Positions 21,901 through 31,537 of a DNA stretch of 64,000 nucleotides are shown in pieces; positions within the stretch are counted from its first letter, which is position 1, and every line of letters begins with the position of its first letter. Source of the DNA: Agroathelia rolfsii. Taxonomy: Eukaryota; Basidiomycota; Agaricomycetes; Amylocorticiales; Amylocorticiaceae. The stretch lies in assembly GCA_018343915.1 (NCBI GenBank), contig JABRWF010000001.1:4588001-4652000 (forward strand), in the 5' to 3' direction. The position numbers and the translations under genes are program-made. The notes beneath the pieces were generated by a model. That model searched no databases, was not told where the DNA came from, and worked only from the letters and a program-made list of their open reading frames with translations.

Positions 21901-23261
21901 GTCAGCGTCGAGGCAGGCTGGACCAAAGCTGAGACCAAGGCTTGTCCAGGTGGAGTGAACGGCCTTGGCTTGTAACCCAAAAGAGGACAGCGGCGTTTTG
22001 GGTGACCAAGTTGTCCACAGTGGAAACATTGGGCCTTCAACCAATCCCTGGGTGGGAACGATGGTCTTCCCTGAAATGTGGGTTGACTGGTAGAAGGTGT
22101 TGCAACCTGTGCTGCATTGATGGAAATCGAGTTAGCAGATGAGCCGGCTGCTGGGATCCGGGGCCTCCATGTGTCTTGCTACAATCCAGCTGATCGTAGG
22201 CCTTGTTCCGTGTGTAACGCAGCATCCATAGCCTTTTGAACAGTTTCCAAATTAGACTGATCCCATCCACCAAGTACATTGCAGATTTTGGGGTTTAGCC
22301 CGTCCAAGAACCGCACGCGCCAATCTTCCTCGGATAGGTCTGTTTGTTGAGCAGTAGACCAAAAGTCTGTGATATAATCTTGGGTACTGCATGACCCCTG
22401 CTTCAGGTTTTTTATCTTGTCCAGGGCTGACCTCTTGTAGTCCCACGACCCATACAAGCCTCGGAAGGCCTTGTAGAAGTCATTGAAGATAAAAGGAGAT
22501 TCCCCTTTTACTTCTCCTTCTTCCTCCGCCTTGATCATATTGGACCACTTCTCCGACCATCTTCTGGGACCCCCTTCCAATAAGGAGATCAGCAGCCTAC
22601 CCTTGTCGCGATCCGTACTGTACAAGGTGGGATTCAGGCCCAGATAGTTTTCAAACCCCAAGATAAAGTCCTTATATTTCTCACAGTCGCCCGTGAACTT
22701 AGAAGGTTCCTTGCCTCTTTCCTTTGTTGAGGCTACTGTGACAACCTGTGGTGCGGGCGGCGGTGCGGGAATGGGTGCTGGTCAGTCTGCTATTTCTACC
22801 AGCTTCCTTTGCGTCTCTGTCATGTGACGCATCATTTCCGTGGTCTGTTGCTGCATCTCCAGCATTTGACCCATGAATTGCTCAAATCCGGAAGACATGG
22901 CGGGTGAGGAAGGACGTGTTACAGCGGGTGTGCAGGTGCAAGGGGTGGGGATTGGTGTACGGATTTTGGGGGTGACAATGGGTGTGGGTACACGGGACCT
23001 AGTATGAGAGGCAATTGGTTTGGGTTCTCTGAAATCGGAGGGAGAGGGGTAGAGTTCTTCTTCAACTTCCTCTTCGTCTTCTTCTTCCTCTTCAGATTCT
23101 TCAGGTGTGGCGGGTTTAGGAGGAGAAGGAAGCTTGGGTGGTGTAGGTACTTTAGGGGGTTGAGAGAATGTGGGTTGCGGGGCGGGGGCGGATACGGAAG
23201 GACGAGCAGAGGTTTTCACAGTGGGTTGTGCAGGTGCCTTTCCTTTTCTGGATTGGCTCAT
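21901..23261 (-). pseudogene. E3 gag, N-terminal and zinc-knuckle part
   Basis: ATG at 23261 (MSQSRKGKAP). A proline/serine-rich and acidic head is followed by MLEMQQQTTEMMRHMTETQR, likely coiled coil. The core follows (FILGFENYLGLNP near 22640) with a CX2CX4HX4C knuckle (CFHCGQLGHPKRRC, about 22025-21985). TGA at 22782-22784 and TAG at 22179-22181 (Trp in relatives) inactivate it. E1 inserted after codons for PASTL. Confidence 0.87.
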
Positions 23262-23680
23262 AAACAGTGGAGCAAAGGCTCAACACACAGATTTTTCTTC
23301 TTCAAACTTAAGGCAGTAAGCCGACCACCTTCTGGTAACGTAATAAAAGCGTATAGTAAAAGGCACACAAAAACCAAGCAGTTTTGCACCTTTGGTAAGG
23401 TGTCCCTAGAAGCAGTGGACTAACTCCACACTAGCGCCTTCGGGTAACGACACAAGTGTTCCCTGGAAGTACAGGTACTAACAAGCCTAAATCGGAATGG
23501 GTTGAATAGAGGGTTTTAATCTCTACCAATTGCTTCCACAAACAGTTCGAGGTTTTCGTGTGCTTACAAATAAGAAAAATAAAGGAGGGTTCTTTGGCTT
23601 ATGCTAATTTGGCAGGTATCTGGAACTGCACACCTGGAGCTGAGGCTCGACAGGTGGTTTAGGTATTAGCTTCGACCTAA
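23262..23680 (-). other. E3 leader with self-complementary PBS
   Basis: The minus strand begins TTAGGTCGAAGCTAATACC. AGGTCGAAGCT (23678-23668) pairs with AGCTTTGACCT in the LTR (24249-24239) over 11 bp with one G-U wobble. No ORF of note. Confidence 0.68.
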
Positions 23681-24690
23681 TGTCAAGGCTTGTGCTCTTG
23701 ACTAATCTGACAAACACAACCCCCTGTAAGGTATGGAGGCGGGCTGTAAAGCTAGGTTTTACGTGTGTGACTTGGTCAGATGTTTCTCAGGGACCCACGT
23801 GCTCCCATTGCTGCTCTTCGTAATAGGGTACTTTATATGCTACTTTGCTAGGCTTGTGTTCGGTACTCTAGACTCGATGTCTTCCCGTGTACTCGCTTTG
23901 CGTCAAATAGCTTATATAATACTTCTTACTCGAGACAGGCGGCTTAGCCCACCGTGGTCTACAATATCCCTGCAAGGTCTTATTGCTGCCTTGACCAGAA
24001 TGAACTGGGTTTAATATCACGTGCAACGCCCCTTATGTATTGGGAACTTATGGCTTATTGCCTTCTTGTAACAAGGCTTATGGGAACGCTTACTAAGATG
24101 CCCTAAAGGCCTTACACTTAATAAGAGGAAAGAGGGAGGGTGATGTGGGCTAGGGCAAACAAGCCTGAAGGCAAGAAATATATTAGTGTTTATGTGAGCA
24201 TACAAATGTGGGGGGGGTGCCCTTACCTAAAGGCGAGAAGGTCAAAGCTAAGGTTCAGGTAAGGGCTTACATGCTTGTATTTATACATAAAAGAAAGGGC
24301 CCATGCGCAGCCTTGATGGTCTGTGCGTAGCCGGGGTTCGTAAGCAGGAACATGTAAAATGCAGGGGCAGTGCTTTGTGCCTAAGTCCAATGAGCAACCG
24401 ATCGGAGTGATGAGTCTAGTACTCCTTAGTAATTGCACAGTGATTGGAATGACCCTGGTTCCTGAGTCTAGACCTTTTGATGAAAAGGAATGATCTAGAC
24501 TCCGCCTTCCTAATATACTCTTGTCACGAGCACTCCTGTCACGTGGGGCTAACACAGCCAGTCACACGCACGTCAAGACGTTGCCTGCAAGGTATTTTGT
24601 CCGTATCTTAATGAAATAAAATTGTAAAAATATAATAAAAATATGTACAGGTCCGTAAAGAAAAGGCGAAAAAATGTCCAACTCATAACA
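23681..24690 (-). repeat. E3 5' LTR
   Basis: It is about 1010 bp, with ends TGTTATGAG and CCTTGACA on the minus strand (the first is a decayed TGTCATGAG). TATAAATA (24285-24278) lies 36 nt upstream of AGCTTTGACCT (24249-24239). The sequence is distinct from E1 and E2 outside the promoter/R region. Confidence 0.8.
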
Positions 24691-24890
24691 ATAAAACTGT
24701 CTCAATGATACCCCTTAAAAGAATAATACATAACTCTATGGTTTATTGACCAAATCACATGACCTAGGGCTTGATTTAAAGCAGATATGGTATACTTAAT
24801 AGGAGTATTTTTAGTATAATTTTAAGTATTTTATTTCTGGAGATATAGATTAAAAATTGTAAAAAATGCAAATATTGAGATGGTTTTATC
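24691..24890. repeat. Possible MITE-like inverted-repeat unit
   Basis: ATAAAACTGTCTCAATGAT (24691-24709) faces the complement of 24872-24890 (ATAAAACCATCTCAATATT), about 15 of 19 matching, with an AT-rich 160-bp interior. It abuts the E3 LTR. No TSD is certain, so this may be chance or an LTR remnant. Confidence 0.3.
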
Positions 24891-24899
24891 ACTCAGTGT

Positions 24900-25187
24900 A
24901 TGTAGAGCACAGAGGGCTAAGCCACCTACTCTGAGTAAGAAGTCAATTAAAACTCTATTTTACATAAAGGAAGCATATAAGAAGCCCAGGGCTAGAGTAC
25001 TGACTATGACCCTAACAAAGTAGAGGTTTAGTAGACACTATTACAAAGAATAGCAATAGGAGCATGTACATGTCTAATTATTAAGCCAACCTAGTAATAT
25101 GTAGTAAAAGGGGGTCTTACAACCTATCCCTTGTACCTTTGAGAGGGTTTATATTAGTTGGTTATGTCAAGAGCACAAGCCTTGACA
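24900..25187 (+). repeat. Decayed 3' part of an E3-family LTR
   Basis: It aligns by eye with the reverse complement of the E3 LTR. Shared phrases include GGGCTAAGCC, GAGTAAGAAGT, CTAGAGTAC and a terminal GTCAAGAGCACAAGCCTTGACA-type end. CpGs are nearly absent, consistent with greater age. Confidence 0.6.
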
Positions 25188-26201
25188 TTAGCAAAGTAGA
25201 TTTGCTAGACTACTATTATAAAGGATAGCAATAGGAGCATGTATGCACCTAGTAGAACCATACACATACACATTGTAAAAGAGACCTTACAGTCCACCCT
25301 TGTATTAAGGGTACACTACTTGACTATGTGACGTTGGGCTTGGGGGGCCTACTTGTGCACACAACCAAATAATACACCACTCAACACAAATGTACTGAAG
25401 TACCTACACAAGAGTGTTCCCATAGTTATGCAATCCCTTTATCTATTGAGGGTGCACCAGGTACTTTCTTAGCTCTTATGTAATTGTTTATTCTTATGTT
25501 TATATGCACACATTGAGGGGATTTGCACTGCCTCCTAGTAAGAGATAGAAAGAGAGGGAAAAGCTAGGACTAAGGGCCTAGGCCTATGAGTGAATACCCT
25601 GAAGGCAAAGATGTTATTAGTAATCATTTCTATGGAATACAAACCAATACTTGCCTAAAGGCAAAGAGGTCAAAGCTGAGCTCTTCAGGACAAGTTACAT
25701 GTACTATTTATACTACTATTGAAGGGTCCATGCACAGCCTGGATAGTCTGTGTGCAAAAAGAAATAGAAGTGTAAAGGTAGCAATACAGGGGAAGAACTT
25801 TTAACCTAACTCCACCGGGCATCCGTGTGGAGATCCGTTTCTGGACCGGTATCAGTAACCATTAGGAATTGTTTAGGGAAGGAAGGCTATATTCCTAGGC
25901 TGTGCACAATGATGAAAAATGGAAGTGTGCACAGCCCCGAGATTACTCCTGTGACATGCAGCTTGGAACATGTGAGGGCCAATCACATGACCACTGCACT
26001 GCCCACAGTCCACACCCTTAAAGGGTAATTTTATAAGGAAAAAGGTAGAAGAAAGAAAGAAAATGTAATAGTAAATTAAATAATAGTCCAAATAATACAA
26101 GAGATAGTCCAAAAAATCGGCAAAAATTGCCTTCTCATGACACCTTGCACCTTTAAGAGGGTTAACATTGTTTGGTTAAGTCAAGAGTGTAAGCCTTGAC
26201 A
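25188..26201 (+). repeat. Second E3-type LTR end, split by a solo LTR
   Basis: 25188-25302 plus 26148-26201 form a diverged direct copy of 25012-25187, starting AGCAAAGTAG and ending AAGCCTTGACA. Copy 1 reads CCCTTGTACCTTT at the point where copy 2 is broken, which confirms the insertion site. Confidence 0.6.
25303..26142 (-). repeat. Solo LTR (E1 family), AT-shifted
   Basis: It is 840 bp, minus orientation, with TSD CCTTG (25298-25302 and 26143-26147). Its left end reads TATTAAGGG instead of TGTCAAGGG, two transitions that would abolish the terminus. It has far fewer CpGs than other copies. Confidence 0.85.
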
Positions 26202-26398
26202 CTCCTGTGATATGCAGCTTGAAACACATGAGGGCCAATCACATGACTACTACACTGCCCACAGTCCACACCCTAAAGGGGTAATTTTTATGAAAAAATA
26301 GAAATAAAAAGAAAGAAAGTACAATAATTAAAGGAATACTTGTTTAAATAATACAAGAAAATAACCAAAAAATCAGCAAAAAATACCTTTTCATGACA
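26202..26398 (-). repeat. Truncated E1-family LTR
   Basis: Only the end next to TGACA is present, with ACTCCTGTGA, GGGCCAATCACATGA and the final TTTTCATGACA. It abuts the relic LTR end on its left. Confidence 0.7.
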
Positions 26399-26475
26399 AT
26401 CCAGCAGTGAGCAGCTTAGCAACTAGCACTCCCAAGGCATTGCTACACTGCCTGAGCTAGCTGTAAGGCAGCTCT
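26399..26475. repeat. Relic of the 11255-12129 LTR family
   Basis: The stretch GCAGTGAGCAGCTTAGCA to GGCAGCTCTTGA matches, in reverse complement and with decay, the first ~80 bp of the solo LTR at 11255. Confidence 0.6.
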
Positions 26476-26705
26476 TGATAGTTATGATAATTTGGTAAAA
26501 ATCTTTTTTTTCAATCTTAACACCCTAGTATATATATTATTTAATTAAAGTTGAGTAAAGATCAATTTAAAATCTAGAAGTCCAACTAATAGTTATTTTA
26601 TGGAAAAATATACAAAACTATTATGTTTTATTATATTTTGTCTAGAATTAAATTGTATATCTATAATACATCGGGATTAGGATTACCATTGTTAGAAGAG
26701 GAAAC
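26476..26705. other. AT-rich spacer, no gene seen
   Basis: This is the boundary between the repeat cluster and genic DNA. It is AT-rich with several TATA and poly-T runs and may hold the MFS gene 3' UTR. Confidence 0.5.
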
Positions 26706-29146
26706 TCAAAGTAGAAAAGCATACCGGAAAAGAGGACTATTATCTCCAAGCTCTCGATATTCATCTTCCATACCACTATAAATGCCTTTGCGCTCACAGA
26801 ATGCTATCTTTTGCCTGTTTAATCGACTATAATTCCACATGGAAAAAAGCGACAGAATAATTCTGCTCAGATTTCAGTAGGATCGTCACCATTAAATCAG
26901 TTAGTTACTGCATACTTGTAAATAATAGCTCAACATACGATAGTCCAAGCCAACCCATGATTGTTCCATGTCCATGATGGAAATATGGCGAATCGTAATA
27001 AATAAACGAGGAGCAGATACCGCCTAGGTTACTCATGCCAATAACAATGGCAATGACAACTCCGCGCTTCATGGACCCACCAGCATTACCTCCTACCCAA
27101 GCAAGGTTGATAGCAATGACAGGGTAGATACCTATAGCGGCTAAAATGGCTCCCGCATAACCGGCCCCGGGAAATGTGGTATTGTACAAGAGGAGGTATC
27201 CAACGAGAGAGACAAGATTACCTAGGACTATGAAGGGACCACGGACGTTCATCTTGTCTGAGATAATACCCATGATTATGGTGAATATACATCCCATGAC
27301 TTGATAAGTAGTTAGATTCTCCGGTTCGGGTAGCTTGTAGAAGGGGCCTTACCAGAAGGAGGAATAGTGAGCAATTGCGCATGTGTTGCGGTATACCCAA
27401 GTTCATTAATAATGGTAGGTGTGAATAATGCAATAGCATATACAGCAATTAGTGGACTGTTGGATAGAGATTATTAGATCCACATTGTCCAAACAATCAA
27501 AACCGGTATACATGACTAACCCAATATTAATTCCCCACTGCAGCCAAGTCTTGTAATCTTTCAAAGCCTGGAAGACAAACTTTTTGTCGTAATGCTGGAC
27601 TTCGTTTCCCGTGTCCTCCTTAATCATGGCAAGGACACGGTGACGCTCTGCTTCAGTCAGGAACCTTGCTGTTTCAGGATACTTTGAATGTGAGAAGAAC
27701 AGTGTATTAGCAAATGATGTAGTGGCAAATATGGGTCCTGGAATGCTCTTACATCGTACATGCGGAAGTAGGAAATGAGCGCAACGAGGACAGTGACGAT
27801 GCCTTCTAAACAGAACTATAAAGGAATGTGAATGTCAGCATAGCAAGTCATTGATCAATTGAATGGATTTCTTTACTCACGATCCATTGCCATCCGTGGA
27901 GACCACCAATACTATTTGAGTGAATAAGCATACACTCAGATTTCATTGTATCACCTATCACTCACCCTTCCATCTTCTCAATACCATACCTGAGGTAAAA
28001 ATCCAATTGCATGAGTGAACCAACGATGTCAATGAAATGTAATCAGTCACGCACGCAAGAAGACCACCAAATGCTCCCGCGATTGTGGCAGCCGAGAAGA
28101 AAATGGCAATTCGTTTTGATTGTTCTGAGCGAGGATACCAAAGAGAAATGTAGTATGTGACGCCGGGGAATAGACCAGCCTCTATACACGGACGAATACG
28201 AGTCAGACACAAGCGACGGTGATGTCAAAAAAATTGGATACGTACCTGCCAATCCGAGGAAGAAGCGGGCCCTGAATTGATGCATAAGAAATTGTCAGGC
28301 AAGTCGAAAATCTTGGCAGTTGCAGATGGCATACACAATTAAGCCTTGGTAACTATTTACCAGGCACATCAGGGTCATCACAAGACCCCATGCAATCATA
28401 ATAGTCGGTACTATTGTAAATCGTTTTAGTCCAATGCGTTTGAGTCTGAAATGCAGTAAATTTACTCCATATTGATGGTCTGAAGAGCTTAAGCAAAATG
28501 TTTCTATTGATGAGACTCCATGCTGAGTCCTGTGTTGAGAATATTTTGAGCGTAGGAAACGTACGAGGGTACTTCCATGAGACAATATGGGATCTAAGTG
28601 CAAAAAGGGGGCAATATGAGATAATGGAACTCAGAAGATATAAGAAAGGAGCAAGTCACAAAGAATATTGCAGCTGCGATATTGTATCTGTAGCCTACAA
28701 GTTGTAGGTCTTTTGACATTCCGGCAATTTTAGCATTTCCTGAAGAGTTTCGATGTGTTTAGTGAACTGAATGACAAAGCTAGTGCCATGTCGATTGGTT
28801 ACACACCTATGTTAGCACGATCCCTGGCATGCTGTTTTTAACAAATGACGCAAATTACAACCCATCAAATTCTTACAGGAAAGACAACTAAATAAAGCTG
28901 TCAGTATTGAATCAAACATTGAATGTAATGCGGAGGCGTATCGCTCACAAGATATAGCAGAGATACAAAAGGGAGGAGGTACCAGTCGAGCTTTCTTAGG
29001 AGACGAGCACGCTCCTTGCCCGTTGGAGCATCAGAAGTGAGGCTTGCACTGCTCCTGTTACCCGTGTAATGCTTTGGCTCGATGGCGGCACTGCTCGGGT
29101 CAGCTTTCTTCTCGTTGTCATTAGTGATGTAGCCTGAGAGAGACAT
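26706..29146 (-). CDS. MFS permease, Dal5/ACS-type anion:cation symporter
   Basis: Fourteen exons can be joined into one 486-codon frame. They are 29146-28949, 28831-28807, 28739-28660, 28593-28565, 28445-28335, 28271-28246, 28181-28055, 27989-27966, 27911-27881, 27815-27753, 27681-27521, 27456-27353, 27299-26939 and 26826-26706. All introns are GT-AG. The protein starts with a ~45-residue cytosolic head, then KLDWYLLPFVSLLYL (TM1), DRANIGNAKIAGM, IPYCLMEVPS, ARFFLGLAEAGLFPGVTYYI and the C-terminal TM block. These are signatures of the allantoate/nicotinate/vitamin permease family, proton-coupled uptake at the plasma membrane. The substrate cannot be told. The length is normal and no inactivating change was found. 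Several exons are only 24-31 nt. The start was chosen by family fit; an upstream ATG at 29257 is possible. Confidence 0.9.
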
Positions 29147-29884
29147 GATGCAGTAACAAAGAACAGTGAGGGCTGCAGCACACTCAGAAATCAGATAACT
29201 GAGTTTATAAACCTCCTGTGACACGGCTTGACAGGATGTTAGTACACGCCCGAACACGCAGGCCAGAGGTCAAGAAAGTCGTTTTATTTAATATCCCACA
29301 AAAGCCGCTGAAGACCCTTGCGATATCATCTACAGTTGACTTCCTCTAAAGGTATGCTATTTGGTGATGCCAAGACAACGAATTTTCTGAGGGAGTATGC
29401 CCTGGCAGGGCTGCTGGGAGTTTTATCCGCCGATGGCGGTGCACCCATTAGCTTACAAAGCAAGGAATTGGACAGCTGGTTTCACCAGCATACCCTACAT
29501 GGTGGGATATAGTGTTACCGAGTTACTGATGCACAAGATATCTCCTTATATAGAGATACATATTCAGAGCGCCGGGCGTAAATAAATTTTATGCCCTTTG
29601 CGCTCCTTCCCCCCGCATACCAACTTGGTGATGTCAAGAGTTGATGACTTATGCCCTGACAGAGCTATATCTTTAGAGGGAGTCGACTGTAACGGATGTG
29701 ACCGATAGTCATGGAAGTTGATGGAACAATCTGGGTGAGCTGTGTTAACAGGTGTTAAAATGTTGAAAGGGGTTAATCGCAGCCAACAGTAGACAACACG
29801 AATAAAATCTCCGTTTGTCATAGTACGTGGTGGTACACAAACGGATAGATACGAAAATTGACATCTGCCGGATAAAATACGATC
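29147..29884. other. Intergenic, no gene seen
   Basis: This is the 5' flank of the MFS gene up to the LINE tail. Small ORFs (for example 29318-29512) show no recognisable domain. Confidence 0.5.
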
Positions 29885-30945
29885 TTTTTTTTTCTTTTTT
29901 TTTTTTTTTTTGGAGCGTTTGAAGTAGAAGTAAGGATGGCTGTCACACCATCCCCCACCAGGAGGACCTGCTTGGCAGGTACTTCTCCCTCCGCGTAGGT
30001 GGCTGGGAGCTAGGACCCGGCCTCATGGTGTTGGGTTTGCAGATTGGAAGAGACTCACCTCCGAGGGGAATGCTTTTATGCACACCAGCGTGTGAGGTAG
30101 TGTGAGACTCGGGTATGTATCATGGGGTTCCCAGGTTGCCGTGGCCTGGGAGCTCTCACAATACTTACCCCCTACTCACTAAACCCCCCGGGTCCTTCAT
30201 GAGGATCTTGTCGCTTCCACTTATTTTGTTAAGTGGGTGTCTCTATTTCCTACGTCCTCTCTACAGTCCCTTTTTTTAGTGCTTTTTTTGTAGATGTATT
30301 TCTTGGTCTGTAGTCTTTCAATAGCCTCTCTACTCCGAATGATGTATGCAAATTTATTTTTGATTTCTTCCTCCGTGCGTTTGTTATTTTGGTTGATCAC
30401 CCTTTCATTTCTGACTCTCTATATGAGGAAGGCGGCTTCTGACGTTAGAATTTGGTATAGCCTAGTACGCCCAATATCTACCTTCTCCTGTGGTTCATCT
30501 TCGTTTTCTTCATGTTCTTTTGTCATTGTTACTATACCGCTGGCCATGATTGTCGCAAAGTTTGATTGGTACCATTCTGCCCTTTTCCTACTATTCCATA
30601 TCCTTTTTGCCTCATTCCAGACTGTCTGTTGTCCTAGTTCTTGGCAGTTTAATAGGATGTGTTCCATTGTTTCCTCTGTCTGACAAAGTGTGCATATAGC
30701 CCGTTCTGCCATGCCTGGAATGCATCCCCAGCCATTGTGCCCTAGGCGGTAGGCGTTATGTACTACTTTGTATAGGAAATTCTGTATATTCCTTGGTATT
30801 GTTTCATTTTGGAAGGACTTTCAGAAGAGTTTTGCTGAAGTCGGTTTTTTCGTCACCTTTTCAATTTCTTCTAAGGCTCTTTCAACATTTACTTTGGTTA
30901 ACGTTCTGTCTCTGGCCTCTTGGTACATGTGTGTTTGCCTTTGCT
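29885..30945 (-). mobile_element. 5'-truncated LINE (non-LTR retrotransposon), 3' end
   Basis: On the minus strand an ORF2-like C-terminus (about 30935 to 30221) is followed by a ~310-bp 3' UTR and a poly-A tail, seen as T runs at 29885-29911. The ORF contains FLYKVVHNAYRLGHNGWG and a CX2C...HX4C knuckle (CTLCQTEETMEHILLNC, about 30700-30650), typical of the end of LINE ORF2. Two nonsense codons, near 30826 (TGA) and at 30419-30421 (TAG), stand where Trp is expected. Reverse transcriptase and endonuclease are missing. No TSD was found. It is a dead relic between two genes. Confidence 0.8.
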
Positions 30946-31198
30946 AAACCCCCCAGTCCTAACCATCATGCCTATAATTCCTTTATTCCATATAATCAAC
31001 AATCATGTTTTACCTTTCCGGCTACATAAACCCCCCTCTCTCCATTAACATAGCAGACTGGACATTTAATGTACAGCTTCAAACCTCCTAACTTCCCCTT
31101 ATGCTACCACACACCACACTTCCCTTACCTTCCAAACAGTTACCATAGCTCCTCACACCGTAGTTTGTCTATAGTACATGATGTGGTATATAAATGTA

Positions 31199-31231
31199 TT
31201 TTTTTTTTAAAAAAAAAATCTAATCACGTGA
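31199..31231. promoter_or_regulatory. T10A10 tract and TCACGTGA palindrome upstream of ARP5
   Basis: T10A10 (31199-31218) is followed by the palindrome TCACGTGA (31224-31231), an E-box of the kind bound by fungal bHLH factors such as Cbf1. It lies about 310 bp upstream of the ARP5 ATG. The regulatory role is inference. Confidence 0.35.
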
Positions 31232-31537
31232 TAAAATTATCCGCTGCGTCGAACGCACGGACTGCAACTCCAACAAGCAGGTTCACAGAAATAGGGGTTT
31301 ATTAGGACCTTTGTAAGCTAGGACGGATAGTCCAACCGGTTGTACGCAGTGCAATTTCCGCATATTCCGTTTTGGCCTCAGCGTTACATCTAGTCTACTA
31401 GCATAAAATAGACCGTTGACAGTCAAGGCTGCTTCGTCAACGGTTACGGGTGATCCATTACAACCTCCCTTTGATCTCGTGACTAGAAGTCACACTTCCG
31501 TCGCGGCCGAAGTCACAGGTGTTTAGGTTATAGATGC

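Larger units (their letters stand above)
1..24690 (-). mobile_element. E3: outermost Ty3/Gypsy chromovirus-type retrotransposon, truncated by the window
   Basis: Read on the minus strand, the order is 5' LTR (23681-24690), leader, gag (23261 to 21901), the E1 insertion (1728-21900), the rest of gag (1727 to 1590), then protease and reverse transcriptase running off the left edge. Joining 21906 to 1727 keeps the gag frame: E1 plus one TSD copy is 20178 bp, a multiple of three. That is the main evidence that both halves are one element. The LTR is divergent and longer (1010 bp) than those of E1 and E2. The RT core resembles E1 and E2 throughout, so E3 belongs to the same broad family. The 3' LTR and outer TSD lie outside the window. 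Confidence 0.85.

Noticed and set aside
29318..29585. Small plus ORFs between the MFS gene and the LINE
   Set aside because: No recognisable motif, and overlapping frames are equally open.
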